Shown: piece by piece, positions 25,870 to 35,324 of the stretch
Numbering within the stretch: position 1 is the stretch's first letter
Layout: each line of letters starts with the position of its first letter
Origin: Pseudanabaena mucicola FACHB-723
Lineage (GTDB): Bacteria; Cyanobacteriota; Cyanobacteriia; Pseudanabaenales; Pseudanabaenaceae
DNA length: 64,000 bases
Direction of reading: 5' to 3'
Assembly: GCF_014696385.1 (NCBI RefSeq)
Contig: NZ_JACJQB010000002.1
Location: 62,001-126,000 of the forward strand
Translations under genes and position numbers: made by a program
The notes under the pieces: model-generated
Database searches by the model: none
What the model was told of the DNA's origin: nothing
The model's input: the letters and a program-made list of their open reading frames with translations, nothing else

Positions 25870-26283
25870 TTAACGTTTCGAGTATTGAGGAGCCTTACGC
25901 GCTTTCTTAAGACCATACTTCTTACGTTCCTTACAACGAGGATCGCGGGTCATATAGCCTTCAACCTTTAGAGGCTTACGATTTTCAGGAGCAAGTTCAC
26001 ACAATGCACGAGCAACACCCAAGCGAATTGCATCAGCTTGACCAGTTACACCGCCACCATGGGCATTAACCATAACATCATACTCATTTTCCAAGCCCAA
26101 GGTTTCCAAAGGAGCCTTAACACCTGAGATATAAGTAGGGTTGAACTGCAAATACAGATCGCCGGGTTTACCGTTGATCACAATTTTTCCTTCCCCTGGG
26201 ACTAGACGCACACGGGCGATCGCAGTCTTACGGCGACCAGTACCCCAGTAAACAGCACGATTAGAACGTTCGGTATCTGACAT
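25870..26283 (-). CDS. rpsI: 30S ribosomal protein S9
   Basis: The 137-residue protein shows S9 hallmarks: [20 protein letters not shown], the [19 protein letters not shown] loop, and the basic end [20 protein letters not shown] with final KR. Its tail reaches the decoding centre. AGGAG lies upstream of the ATG. It is the last gene of the leftward operon and follows rplM by 12 bases, the universal rplM-rpsI pairing. Confidence 0.97.
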   Translation of the reverse strand: MSDTERSNRAVYWGTGRRKTAIARVRLVPGEGKIVINGKPGDLYLQFNPTYISGVKAPLETLGLENEYDVMVNAHGGGVTGQADAIRLGVARALCELAPENRKPLKVEGYMTRDPRCKERKKYGLKKARKAPQYSKR

Positions 26284-26295
26284 CGTTTATTTCTC

Positions 26296-26763
26296 CTACT
26301 TCTGCGATGGAATGGTGTTGATTACCAAGGTTTCAGGCTGTTGTGCATCATGGGGATGACTACCACCCTTATAAACCTTGAGCTTTGTAAAAAGCTGACG
26401 ACCAAGAGTATTCTTAGGCAACATACCCTTAACTGCATGTTCAAGAATGCGCTCAGGAACACGAGCGATTACCTTATCAAAGGTTTCAGTTTTCATACCA
26501 CCTGGGCGACCAGAATGTCTTCTGTATAGCTTTTGGGTGGATTTTTTGCCAGTTACAGCAATCTTTTCAGCATTGATAACCACGACAAAATCGCCAGTAT
26601 CTAAATGTGGGGTATAGGTTGGCTTATTTTTGCCGCGCAAGATAACTGCGATCGCGCTAGCAAGCCGTCCGAGGCGCTGACCTTCGGCATCAATAATGTA
26701 CCACTTACGTTCTGGGTCTTTTGGTAAGTAGCTTTTATTAGGAGTGAGTGTAGTTGTAGTCAT
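26296..26763 (-). CDS. rplM: 50S ribosomal protein L13
   Basis: The 155-residue L13 has [68 protein letters not shown], and [18 protein letters not shown]. The extra N-terminal residues and C-terminal extension are normal for cyanobacteria. It lies 62 bases after truA, with GAGA upstream of the start, in the conserved order truA-rplM-rpsI. Confidence 0.97.
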   Translation of the reverse strand: MTTTTLTPNKSYLPKDPERKWYIIDAEGQRLGRLASAIAVILRGKNKPTYTPHLDTGDFVVVINAEKIAVTGKKSTQKLYRRHSGRPGGMKTETFDKVIARVPERILEHAVKGMLPKNTLGRQLFTKLKVYKGGSHPHDAQQPETLVINTIPSQK

Positions 26764-26825
26764 TAGTTTCTCTACAAAGGGAATTTATCTATGAAACTTT
26801 TTGATTTAGAAGAGCTTTTGTAATC

Positions 26826-27665
26826 TCAAACCAATGTAATGATTTGCTTATTTTTTAAACTCAACGTTTGCTTGCGCGATCCGAACTCTTCAAATGGATC
26901 ATCAGCATAACCGATCGCCAAAAGGCATAGTCCTTGAGGAGGAGCGGCATACTTAACTTCTATACGACGTTTTTGCTGCCATCTGTCAGTAAAAGCGGCG
27001 ACACTGAGACTAGAACGCCCCACATCAACTAATTGCCCTACCAACAAACGGATCATGCCATACAAAAATCCACTTGCTTGGACTTCCACATGTACAAAAT
27101 CTCCATCTCGCCAGCATAGAGCCTCTTGGAGTTCAAGACGACTATGGGGACGGGTTGATCCTGCTCTCTGAAATGCTGCCATGTCTTGTTCCCCCAACAT
27201 GGGTTGCAAGGCTTGGTGCATCAGCTTCTCATCAAGATAATCGTGGTAGTAGTGCCAGCTAAACTGCTTGACAAACAAATTCGGAATTGCTGCGGTGTAA
27301 ATCGTGTAACGATAACGTCGCCATGTTGCCGAAAATCTTGCGTGCCAGTCATTAGGAACTTCTGTTGATCCACAGATTAAGATCCCTTCAGGCAAATAAC
27401 TATTCAGTACCTTTGCCCAACGATGGGGAGGAATCAAACTTGACGTATCAAAATGCGCTACTTGAGCCGCAGCATGAACGCCTGTATCTGTCCTACCAGC
27501 ACTATGCAAAACGGTTACTTTTCCACAAATCTTTGCGATCGCTTCTTCAATCGTTTGCTGCACACTGGGATGATTTGGCTGCCTTTGCCACCCATAAAAA
27601 TGTGTACCTAGATATTGAATAACTAAAGCAACACGATGGGATGACTCAGAATCAGCAGAGAACAT
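26826..27665 (-). CDS. truA: tRNA pseudouridine synthase A
   Basis: TruA makes pseudouridine at positions 38-40 of tRNA anticodon arms. The 279-residue protein has RVALVIQYLGTHFYGWQRQP, the catalytic-aspartate motif HSAGRTDTGVHAAAQVAHFD (D in GRTDTGVHA), VLNSYLPEGI, FSATWRRYRYTIY, and FLYGMIRLLVGQLVDVG. Its start lies eight bases after the rplQ stop. Its place between rplQ and rplM is the standard cyanobacterial order. Confidence 0.96.
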   Translation of the reverse strand: MFSADSESSHRVALVIQYLGTHFYGWQRQPNHPSVQQTIEEAIAKICGKVTVLHSAGRTDTGVHAAAQVAHFDTSSLIPPHRWAKVLNSYLPEGILICGSTEVPNDWHARFSATWRRYRYTIYTAAIPNLFVKQFSWHYYHDYLDEKLMHQALQPMLGEQDMAAFQRAGSTRPHSRLELQEALCWRDGDFVHVEVQASGFLYGMIRLLVGQLVDVGRSSLSVAAFTDRWQQKRRIEVKYAAPPQGLCLLAIGYADDPFEEFGSRKQTLSLKNKQIITLV

Positions 27666-27673
27666 CTTCGGGT

Positions 27674-28108
27674 TTATACAAGTTGCAAAATTGCCATTTC
27701 TGCATTGTCACCACGACGACTGATGGTGCGAACAATGCGAGTATAGCCACCATTGCGATCGGCGTAGCGTTCTTTAGCTTGGCTAAACAACAAGTCAACT
27801 AAGCTAGTAACGCGCTCTTCTTCAGGAAGCTGCTCTTGCTTGGTTTTAGTCATTGGGCGATCGCTAACGGGTTCGCCATCCTTGACAGCAATGTCATATA
27901 GATAAGAGATTGCTTGGCGGCGAGCATGTAATGAGCCATCCTTGGCAAGGGTGATCATGTGATCAACGTTGGTGCGGACAGCATCGGCTTTCGCTCTGGT
28001 GGTCTTAATTTCGCCTCTGAGGATTAACTCAGTGGTCAAAGCACGGAGCAGTGCTTTGCGCTGGTCAGCAGCTCGATTAAGCTGAGGGGTTTTACAACGG
28101 TGACGCAT
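27674..28108 (-). CDS. rplQ: 50S ribosomal protein L17 with an internal insertion
   Basis: The N-terminal half ([40 protein letters not shown]) and the end ([20 protein letters not shown]) are plain L17. Between YLYD at about residue 72 and [10 protein letters not shown], the protein carries about 28 additional residues ([18 protein letters not shown] and on), which brings it to 144 rather than the roughly 116 I expect for cyanobacteria. The insertion is charged, lacks frame disruption and probably forms a surface loop. The gene follows rpoA in the usual order. Confidence 0.95.
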   Translation of the reverse strand: MRHRCKTPQLNRAADQRKALLRALTTELILRGEIKTTRAKADAVRTNVDHMITLAKDGSLHARRQAISYLYDIAVKDGEPVSDRPMTKTKQEQLPEEERVTSLVDLLFSQAKERYADRNGGYTRIVRTISRRGDNAEMAILQLV

Positions 28109-28157
28109 AGGTGTGTACTAGATGGATGTGAAACGAAACTCTGTAATCAAGAGATTT

Positions 28158-29111
28158 TTAGAGAACTTTAGAAGCTTTGGACTCAGTTAAGGTCAAGCCA
28201 AGATGCTGTTTGAGGGCATCCATAACTTCCTCTGCTGACTTTTGACCAAAGTTTTTAATTTCCAGTAGATCGTCTTGGGTGTATTCCAACAAATCAGCAA
28301 CAGTATTGATCTGTGCTCGTTTGAGGCAGTTGTAAGCCCTGACGGATAGTTGCAATTCTTCAATGTGAATTTGCTTAGTCTCGTCTTGCTCATCACGTTC
28401 TTGAGGCAACGAAGGCGCAAGGGTGATTTCTTGAAGGGGCGAGAACAAATTCACTAAAACGCTAGCAGCTTGGCTGAGCGCTTCTTGAGGCGTAATGCTG
28501 CCGTTTGTCCAAATATCGATGAGTAAGCTCTCTTTGTTGATCGCATCACCAATCCGAGCGTCCTTAATCTCATACTTGACCTTACGCACAGGCATAAACA
28601 CAGCATCAATCTTGAGTGTATCAATGGGAGAACTGTGATCTTCTTTAGATCGGTCTACCGAGCGATAACCTTTACCACGCTCAATTGTTAGCTCCATTTC
28701 CAAAGTTGCGCCTTCACTAAGAGTGGCGATGTACTGGTTAGGATTAACAATCTCGATGTCTGATGGCAAAGAATGAAAACTGGTAGCCGTGACAAGCTTT
28801 GGACCGCGCTCTACCAAACGAATGATCTGTGGTGCTGAGCTGTAAGACTTCAACACTAGTTCCTTCAGGTTGAGCATCAAATCTAAAACATCTTCCCGCA
28901 CACCTGGAATTGTCGCAAATTCATGGTTAACACCAGCAATGCGAACGGCAGTGACGGCCGCACCCTCAAGATTGGAGAGCAATACTCTTCTGAGCGCATT
29001 TCCAATGGTAATGCCTTGCCCCCGATCTAATGGCTCCAGTACAAATTGACTGTACTGGCTATTGTCTTTTTCTGTGTGGGATGCAACGCACTCAACCTGA
29101 AACTGTGCCAT
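28158..29111 (-). CDS. rpoA: RNA polymerase alpha subunit
   Basis: RpoA dimerises to nucleate RNA polymerase assembly. The N-terminal domain is clear (FVLEPLDRGQGITIGNALRR, LLSNLEGAAVTAVRI, the SPIDTLKIDAVFMPVRKVKY strand). The C-terminal domain (about 245-310) has the helix-hairpin-helix pattern LSVRAYNCLKRAQINTVADL and LLEIKNFGQKSAEEVMDAL that contacts UP elements and activators. At 317 residues the length is typical. It lies between rpsK and rplQ. Confidence 0.97.
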   Translation of the reverse strand: MAQFQVECVASHTEKDNSQYSQFVLEPLDRGQGITIGNALRRVLLSNLEGAAVTAVRIAGVNHEFATIPGVREDVLDLMLNLKELVLKSYSSAPQIIRLVERGPKLVTATSFHSLPSDIEIVNPNQYIATLSEGATLEMELTIERGKGYRSVDRSKEDHSSPIDTLKIDAVFMPVRKVKYEIKDARIGDAINKESLLIDIWTNGSITPQEALSQAASVLVNLFSPLQEITLAPSLPQERDEQDETKQIHIEELQLSVRAYNCLKRAQINTVADLLEYTQDDLLEIKNFGQKSAEEVMDALKQHLGLTLTESKASKVL

Positions 29112-29238
29112 ATTTGTACCGACTTAGTCTGCAAGAGTAAACGAAAATCAAAGGAAGTTAGAAAGTAAGCTAAATAATTCAGTAAACAAGTAAAAATCAC
29201 AGCGCGATCGCTAGTGATATTTGCCAAGGTCTGAATTT

Positions 29239-29634
29239 TTACACACGTCTGCGCTTTGGAGGGCGGCAGCCATTATGAGGGATAGGAGTAATATCACGGA
29301 TGAGGGTGATCTCTAAACCAGCAGCTTGTAAAGCTCTAACTGCGGTTTCACGTCCTGAGCCGGGACCTGTAACCATTACTTCCACTTGACGCATCCCTTG
29401 TTCCATCGCTCTTCTTGCTGCCGATTCAGCAGCAGTTTGCGCAGCAAAGGGAGTGCCTTTCTTTGCTCCCTTAAAGCCACTAGCCCCAGCGGAAGACCAA
29501 GAAATTACATCGCCAACGGTGTCTGCAATCGTGACGATAGTGTTGTTAAAAGTAGACTGGATGTAAGCGACTCCATTAGGGACGTTGCGCTTGTTTTTGC
29601 GTGCGCCAGTTCTACGAGTTGTTTGACGAGCCAT
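29239..29634 (-). CDS. rpsK: 30S ribosomal protein S11
   Basis: The 131-residue S11 has [73 protein letters not shown], and the end [17 protein letters not shown]. It follows rpsM by 20 bases. Confidence 0.97.
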   Translation of the reverse strand: MARQTTRRTGARKNKRNVPNGVAYIQSTFNNTIVTIADTVGDVISWSSAGASGFKGAKKGTPFAAQTAAESAARRAMEQGMRQVEVMVTGPGSGRETAVRALQAAGLEITLIRDITPIPHNGCRPPKRRRV

Positions 29635-29654
29635 TGTTTCGTATTAATCCTTAC

Positions 29655-30038
29655 TTACTTCTTACCTGGAGCCTTCTTCTTACCTGCGACTGTGCGACGA
29701 CCGCCACGACGGGTACGAGCGTTGGTGCGAGTACGTTGACCACGCACAGGAAGACCCATACGATGGCGACGACCTCGGTAGCAACCAATGTCTACTAGAC
29801 GTTTGATGCTTAAACCTTCGAGACGACGCAGATCGCCTTCTACTTGAAAGTTGGATTCTACCTCTTGGCGTAAAGTTGTTACTTCAGGATCAGTAAGTTC
29901 TTTAACCCGCGTATCAGGGTTTATTTTGGTAGCTGCTAAGATTTTTTTGGCGCTAGTTAGACCGATTCCGTATATATACGTTAGTCCTATTTCGATGCGC
30001 TTGTCACGAGGAAGGTCAACTCCTGCAATGCGAGCCAC
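29655..30038 (-). CDS. rpsM: 30S ribosomal protein S13
   Basis: The 127-residue S13 begins [20 protein letters not shown] with the helix-two-turn-helix [18 protein letters not shown], then [40 protein letters not shown], and a Lys-rich end. It starts with GTG at 30038, preceded by GGGAGA. It is the first gene of the operon here. rpmJ (L36), which usually sits just upstream in cyanobacteria, is not found on either strand in the 275 bases before it. Confidence 0.96.
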   Translation of the reverse strand: MARIAGVDLPRDKRIEIGLTYIYGIGLTSAKKILAATKINPDTRVKELTDPEVTTLRQEVESNFQVEGDLRRLEGLSIKRLVDIGCYRGRRHRMGLPVRGQRTRTNARTRRGGRRTVAGKKKAPGKK

Positions 30039-30226
30039 TATAAGTCTCCCAATTTGTTGTCAGTTTTCAGTGTTATGTTTGTCCCGACACACCGCAAGTT
30101 AAAGGGGGGTGCAGAACGGATGGCTGTACAACACTATCTTCGCGAGAGCGTGCGTTCTATGCAGTGGGTTAGCTACAATCGGCAGAAGCAAATTACGAAG
30201 ACGTAATATTTTACAGCGAACTCTAT

Positions 30227-30255
30227 AATATATTGACAATGGCAACTTCTGTCAA
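30227..30255 (-). promoter_or_regulatory. sigma70-type promoter of the rpsM operon inside an inverted repeat
   Basis: On the minus strand TTGACA (30250-30255) is followed after exactly 17 bases by TATATT (30227-30232), a near-consensus promoter about 190 bases upstream of the rpsM start. ATATTGACA (30250-30258) and TGTCAATAT (30230-30238) form 9-bp inverted arms over the -35 box and spacer, so a regulator could bind here. The 190-base leader is long enough for mRNA-level control. Confidence 0.65.
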
Positions 30256-30313
30256 TATTTTTTAGGATTAGGTGCAATTTACTAGGGTAAAGTTGCAATG
30301 TCTTGGGTAAAAA

Positions 30314-31006
30314 CTAGCTATCGCGATCGCTATCTATGGATGTGAGTCCAGAGATGGGGCGATAGGTATAGCTAGCAATTGATGGTGCTGCATTGGGGGA
30401 TTGGGGACGAGATATTTTCATAATGTCGTCCTTGATTGCTTCGAGGTCAATATAGCGATCAGCAACGTTAATCAAGTGATCACTGGTCATTGATCTCAAA
30501 CTCACTACTTCGACGCGAACACCTCGATAGCTAGCAGCATCTACGGCGTAGGCGAGATCCCCATCGCCACTGACAAGTACGGCTGTGTCATAGGAACCAA
30601 TGAGCGCCATCATGTCTACGGCAATCTCGACATCAAGGTTAGCTTTTTTGGAGCCATCAGGAAGCTGAACTAGTTCTTTAGATATGACTCGATAGCCGTT
30701 ACGACGCATCCATAACAAGAATCCCTGTTGTTTCTCATTGGTGCGATCAACACCTGTATAAAAAAATGCGCGTAATAGACGCGAGCCATCAGTCAGACAG
30801 AGAAGCAACTTGGTGTAGTCAATTTCGATTCCCAGTTGCAGGGCCGCGTAAAAAAGATTTGAGCCATCAATGAAGATGGCAACCCGCCCTCGATTTTCTA
30901 AAATTTGGTCTGGCTTAAAGCCAGAATCTTGCTCAAAAGGTAACATATTTTTGCCTATAGAACGCTTGTTATCTAGTGCTGCGGGATGAAGCTTTGGTAT
31001 TAGCAT
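30314..31006 (-). CDS. labA: LabA/DUF88 NYN-domain protein
   Basis: The 230-residue protein carries one NYN domain (about 38-195): RVAIFIDGSNLFYAALQLG with D47, LLRAFFYTGVD, KANLDVEIAVDMMALIG with D125 and D131, and TAVLVSGDGDLAYAVDAA with D148 and D150. These four acidic positions form the metal site of the PIN-like RNase fold. LabA of Synechococcus elongatus has this plan and acts in negative feedback on circadian output through RpaA. A later ATG at 30946 (MLPFEQDSGF) is an equally good start. The tail after residue 205 is Ser/Pro-rich. Confidence 0.88.
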   Translation of the reverse strand: MLIPKLHPAALDNKRSIGKNMLPFEQDSGFKPDQILENRGRVAIFIDGSNLFYAALQLGIEIDYTKLLLCLTDGSRLLRAFFYTGVDRTNEKQQGFLLWMRRNGYRVISKELVQLPDGSKKANLDVEIAVDMMALIGSYDTAVLVSGDGDLAYAVDAASYRGVRVEVVSLRSMTSDHLINVADRYIDLEAIKDDIMKISRPQSPNAAPSIASYTYRPISGLTSIDSDRDS

Positions 31007-31415
31007 TGATACTTAAAACCGTCCTAAGTTGTGTTTACCTAATTCAGAAGAACCTCTTAAAATTTTTTAATAAACCCAGTCACTAAATTTTTTAGATTTA
31101 GTATTCGGACGTTAAAAGTAACCTTTTTAATAAATAAATTTGCTTTACCCCAAGACTATTTGAGAGTTATTTAAGAAGAGATATAGTAAATCAGTTCCGA
31201 GTAAATCACAGATAAATCTCAAGTAAACAGAGAACTGTAAAACGAGTTTTTTATAATAAGAACACAAAGGGAATAATTATATTTTTATAACCTATCCTCA
31301 ACTATACACTATAAGTAAATATACTTAGAGGTATAGATTTTCAGGACTTTAATAGTTAATAAATTACAAAACTTAAAACTAAAATTAGGACTAAAAACAA
31401 AAACTAGCTGAGTAT
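31007..31415. other. 409-bp AT-rich spacer
   Basis: It has no frame of note. A small two-part stem at 31302-31336 (CTATAC with GTATAG, then TAAGTA with TACTTA) could structure the metG mRNA end. The part next to 31006 should hold the labA promoter on the minus strand, but I see no convincing -35/-10 pair. Confidence 0.4.
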
Positions 31416-32999
31416 TTAGTTGATCTCAATTCGCTGAAAGATTGGGATAGGAGGGGTAAGGGATGTACCTGATCTTAGTATTCCCCAATTTGTATGACTC
31501 CAATCAGGAGGATCTGTTTCGTCGAAGCTTAGCCCCAGTTGCTGGTATGCGGAAATGCTAAGTTGCGGTGTAATTGGCGATAGTAAGTACACCGCTATTC
31601 TCACTGCTTCTAATAAAGTGTACAAAACTTCATTCACTTCTTGTTGCTTGCCAGCTTTAAACTGCTTCCAAGGTGTCGTCTCATCAATTAGTTTGTTGCA
31701 ATTCCAAATTAATTCTAGAATTTTTTCACAGGCAGCCCGAAAGTTAAGATTTTGGTAGTCAAGATTTACGCGGCTGCCTAAACTTTGCGCTTGTGCGATT
31801 ACTGCGTTAATTAGGTCTGAAAATTCATGAATATGGCTGGGATCATGTGCAGGAATGGTTTGTTGGCAATATTTGTTTGCCATACCAAGGCTACGATTTA
31901 GTAAGTTACCAAGGCTATTGGCAAGGTCGGCATTGACGATCGCAATAAATCGATCTTCGGCAAAGTCTCCGTCTTTGCCAAATTCAATTTCTTTGAGGAA
32001 GTAGTAGCGAATTGGATCGGAGCCAAAGCGATCAACTAGGTCGTAGGGATCGATGGTATTACCCAAAGTTTTGCCCATTTTTAAACCATCTTTTGTCAGT
32101 AAACCATGACCAAAAACACGCTTTGGTAGCTCTAGCCCTGCGGACATGAGCATCGCTGGCCAGTAAATTGCATGGAATCTGAGAATATCTTTGCCAATGA
32201 TGTGCAGGTTGAAGGGATACCACTTTTTAAGGGCGTTGGTGAGGGTTGGCTCATCGTCGGGATCGAGTAGAGCGGTGACGTAGCCAAGGAGGGCATCGAA
32301 CCAAACATAGATCGTGTGACTAGGATCGGTGGGAATGGGGAATCCCCAATCAAGGTTAACGCGGGAGATGGAAAAGTCCTGCAAGCCTTGTTTCATGAAA
32401 CCTAGAACTTCATTGCGGCGGCTTTCGGGCTGGATAAAGTGGGGATTGGCTTCGTGGAATTGATCAAGGGCATCTTGGTATTTGGAGAGACGGAAGAAAT
32501 AGTTGGGTTCGTCGCGCCATTCACAGACGACGTTGGTGTGAGTGGGGCAGTGGTGACTGGCGGGTAATTCACGTTCTTCTTTAAATTCTTCACAGGCGAC
32601 GCAGTACCATCCCTTTTGTTGATTTAGGTAAATATCGCCTGCGTCATAGACCCGTTGAAAAAATTCATTGACGATTGCTTGATGTTTGGGAGCGGTGGTA
32701 CGAGTAAAGCGATCGAAGCGAATATTAAACTTTTCCCAGAGTGTATAGAATTCAGCAACAGTGCGATCGCAATGTTCTTGGGGAGACAGATTATTTTTTT
32801 CGGCAGTACGCTGAATTTTTTGTCCATGTTCATCGGTGCCAGTTACAAACATGACAGGATGCCCCTTAAGCCGATGGAAACGCGCAAAAGCATCAGCAGC
32901 AATTGTCGGGTAAGCACTACCAATATGCGGACGATCGTTGACGTAAAAGAGTGGTGTGGTTAGTGCAATTGGTTCTAGGGCGTTTTGTTCGGGGGACAT
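31416..32999 (-). CDS. metG: methionyl-tRNA synthetase
   Basis: MetG charges tRNA-Met. The class I signature PLFYVNDRPHIGSAYPTIAA contains HIGH as HIGS, and the second signature is DGLKMGKTLGNT (KMSKS as KMGKT). TGTDEHGQKIQRTAEKN, a zinc-knuckle region (WYCVACEEFKEERELP with CPTH), and YVWFDALLGYVTALLDP are all as expected. At 527 residues it ends after the anticodon-binding helices and lacks the C-terminal EMAP-type tRNA-binding domain, as in many cyanobacteria. Confidence 0.97.
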   Translation of the reverse strand: MSPEQNALEPIALTTPLFYVNDRPHIGSAYPTIAADAFARFHRLKGHPVMFVTGTDEHGQKIQRTAEKNNLSPQEHCDRTVAEFYTLWEKFNIRFDRFTRTTAPKHQAIVNEFFQRVYDAGDIYLNQQKGWYCVACEEFKEERELPASHHCPTHTNVVCEWRDEPNYFFRLSKYQDALDQFHEANPHFIQPESRRNEVLGFMKQGLQDFSISRVNLDWGFPIPTDPSHTIYVWFDALLGYVTALLDPDDEPTLTNALKKWYPFNLHIIGKDILRFHAIYWPAMLMSAGLELPKRVFGHGLLTKDGLKMGKTLGNTIDPYDLVDRFGSDPIRYYFLKEIEFGKDGDFAEDRFIAIVNADLANSLGNLLNRSLGMANKYCQQTIPAHDPSHIHEFSDLINAVIAQAQSLGSRVNLDYQNLNFRAACEKILELIWNCNKLIDETTPWKQFKAGKQQEVNEVLYTLLEAVRIAVYLLSPITPQLSISAYQQLGLSFDETDPPDWSHTNWGILRSGTSLTPPIPIFQRIEIN

Positions 33000-33090
33000 G
33001 GGGGACTCAGTTCAGGACTGTTACCATTTTGCAAAAAAATGGCAGTAAATTTAATATTTTTTCTAAAAATTGCGATTAAATATAAACCTC

Positions 33091-33131
33091 TTAAAGAGAT
33101 GGCGCACGCGCAGCGTGCGCCATCTCTTTAA
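33091..33131. terminator. 19-bp GC-core terminator after ilvD
   Basis: Perfect arms 33091-33109 and 33113-33131 around loop GCA, core GGCGCACGC. It ends one base before the ilvD stop codon and stands upstream of metG, so it separates two leftward genes. Confidence 0.85.
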
Positions 33132-34817
33132 TTAGAACAAGTCTAAGTCAGTTACAGCACCTTTACTGCTGGTGGAAACAAGGGTGGCATATTTTGCCAA
33201 TACACCCTTGGTATAACGAGGAGCGGGGGGCTTCCAGTTAGCGCGGCGGCTAGCGAGTTCATCATCACTAACATTGAGCTGAATCAATCGCTGATGAGCA
33301 TCAATGGTGATTGAGTCGCCTTCGTTGACCAAGGCAATTGTCCCGCCAACATAGGCTTCTGGGGCAACGTGACCGACGACCATGCCATAGGTTCCGCCAG
33401 AAAATCGTCCATCGGTAATCAAGCCAACAGAATCGCCTAGTCCAGCACCAATAATTGCACTGGTGGGGGCAAGCATTTCCCGCATACCAGGGCCACCCTT
33501 GGGACCTTCGTAGCGAATCACGAGGATATCTCCAGCATTGATCTTGTTTGCCAAAATCGCATCTAGACAAGCTTCTTCTGATTCAAACACGCGGGCTGGA
33601 CCAGTGATAATCGGATTTTTGACACCAGAGATCTTGGCAACTGCACCTTCTTCAGCGAGGTTGCCTTTGAGAACGGCAAGGTGTCCTTGCTTGTACATCG
33701 GGCGCTCCCAAGGACGAATCACATCTTGATCGGCACGAGGTTCGGCAGGAATATCCTTGAGGACTTCTTCTACGGTTTGACCTGTGATCGTGATGCAGTC
33801 GCCATGCAATAAGCCATGAGCCAACAACATTTTCATGACTTGGGGAATACCACCTGCTTTGTGGAGGTCGGTGGCTACATATCTACCCGATGGTTTGAGG
33901 TCACAAATAACAGGAACACGCTCACGGATACGCTCGAAGTCATCAAGATTCCACTCAACACCTGCGGAATGTGCAATCGCTAAAAAGTGTAGTACCGCGT
34001 TTGTCGATCCTCCCACTGCCATGACTACGGAAACAGCATTTTCGATGGATTTACGAGTAATGATGTCGCGAGGACAGAGGTTATTGCGAATTGCATTCAC
34101 CAGAATTGTACCTGCCAATTCTGTGTTAGCTGCTTTTTCAGGGGAAACGGCGGACATGGTAGAGGAATATATGGGACTCATGCCCATTGCTTCAAAGGCT
34201 GACGACATTGTATTTGCCGTATACATTCCCCCGCAGGAGCCAGCCCCCGGGCAAGCATTGCGCTCAACGGAGTTGAGTCTTACTTCATCAATACGACCTG
34301 CGCTATATTGACCGACAGCTTCAAAGGCACTAACTACAGTTAGATCTTCGCCATCAAGATGTCCTGGTTCAATCGTACCGCCATAGATAAATACGGCGGG
34401 AATATTCATTCTTGCCATGGCGATCATTGCCCCTGGCATATTTTTGTCGCAACCACCGATCGCTAAAACGCCATCCATACTTTGACCAGTACAAGCCGTT
34501 TCGATTGAGTCAGCAATGACATCACGGGAGACTAGGGAATATTTCATGCCCTCAGTTCCCATGGAGATGCCGTCGCTAATGGTGATTGTCCCGAAAACTT
34601 GCGGCATCCCATTGGCAGCACGAATACCGGCCTCGGCGCGGATGGCAAGGGGAGCAATGCCCATATTGCAAGGGGTAATTGTACTGTGGGCACTGGCGAC
34701 ACCGACAATTGGCTTTGTAAAATCTGAATCTTGGAAGCCAACTGCTCTGAGCATGGCTCGGTTAGGCGATCGCTGCACACCTTCGGTAATTGCACGACTG
34801 CGGCGATTATCAGACAT
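33132..34817 (-). CDS. ilvD: dihydroxy-acid dehydratase
   Basis: IlvD dehydrates dihydroxy acids in valine and isoleucine synthesis, also feeding leucine and pantothenate. The 561 residues begin [20 protein letters not shown]. The 2Fe-2S ligands are C50 (STITPCNMG), C123 ([11 protein letters not shown]) and C195 ([17 protein letters not shown]). [20 protein letters not shown] gives the substrate side. No other ilv genes are adjacent. Confidence 0.97.
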   Translation of the reverse strand: MSDNRRSRAITEGVQRSPNRAMLRAVGFQDSDFTKPIVGVASAHSTITPCNMGIAPLAIRAEAGIRAANGMPQVFGTITISDGISMGTEGMKYSLVSRDVIADSIETACTGQSMDGVLAIGGCDKNMPGAMIAMARMNIPAVFIYGGTIEPGHLDGEDLTVVSAFEAVGQYSAGRIDEVRLNSVERNACPGAGSCGGMYTANTMSSAFEAMGMSPIYSSTMSAVSPEKAANTELAGTILVNAIRNNLCPRDIITRKSIENAVSVVMAVGGSTNAVLHFLAIAHSAGVEWNLDDFERIRERVPVICDLKPSGRYVATDLHKAGGIPQVMKMLLAHGLLHGDCITITGQTVEEVLKDIPAEPRADQDVIRPWERPMYKQGHLAVLKGNLAEEGAVAKISGVKNPIITGPARVFESEEACLDAILANKINAGDILVIRYEGPKGGPGMREMLAPTSAIIGAGLGDSVGLITDGRFSGGTYGMVVGHVAPEAYVGGTIALVNEGDSITIDAHQRLIQLNVSDDELASRRANWKPPAPRYTKGVLAKYATLVSTSSKGAVTDLDLF

Positions 34818-34905
34818 AGTTCAAATCTCTTGAGTTAGCTTTACTAAAACATTTTAGAATTTTTAGACCCCCGAACTATCAATTTGGACTATCGACAATT
34901 ACCAA

Positions 34906-35322
34906 ATGCAATTAATCAATCGTTTTAGTCGCTACGTTGTTCTTTGCTTCACTGCTAGCTTTTTACTGTATGGCTGTGGGGAGAGTAAGATTTCTCAATG
35001 TAACAAGATTGTGTCTGTAGCCAACAAAGCTAAAGAGCTAGCTGTGCCTAAGGAAATGGCGGGGTTGGTGACATCCGCCGAAGAGATTGAGAAAATTCGG
35101 GTTGAAGTCCAAGCGATCGCAGTCCAAGATCCTAAGCTTAAGGAATTACAGGCTGACATGATCGGCATGTATGGTGATGTATCTGTTGCTATGCAGGCTC
35201 AAGTTAAAGCCACAGAGGCAAAGGATGCTAACGCGCAGAAGAAGGCGAAGGAAGATTTAGATGCGGCGGTGAGTAGGGAAAGTAGCGTGGTGGACACAGT
35301 TAATGCGCTATGCAGTAAGTAG
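34906..35322 (+). CDS. small lipoprotein, helical
   Basis: The 138-residue protein has a lipobox (FLLYGCGES), so it is a lipoprotein. The mature part is about 115 residues of charged, mostly helical sequence with two further cysteines near the ends (SQCNKI and NALCSK). I know of no function. It converges with tadA, and only two bases separate the stop codons. No hairpin stands between them, unlike most converging pairs in this window, so their transcripts probably overlap. Confidence 0.8.
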   Translation: MQLINRFSRYVVLCFTASFLLYGCGESKISQCNKIVSVANKAKELAVPKEMAGLVTSAEEIEKIRVEVQAIAVQDPKLKELQADMIGMYGDVSVAMQAQVKATEAKDANAQKKAKEDLDAAVSRESSVVDTVNALCSK

Positions 35323-35324
35323 AC

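Noticed and set aside
30039-30313. Search for rpmJ (L36) upstream of rpsM
   Set aside because: Neither strand contains a 37-codon frame with the CxxC/CxxxxH pattern of L36.
33835-34833. Long + strand frames opposite ilvD
   Set aside because: They are antisense shadows of a highly conserved gene with no motif or ribosome site.
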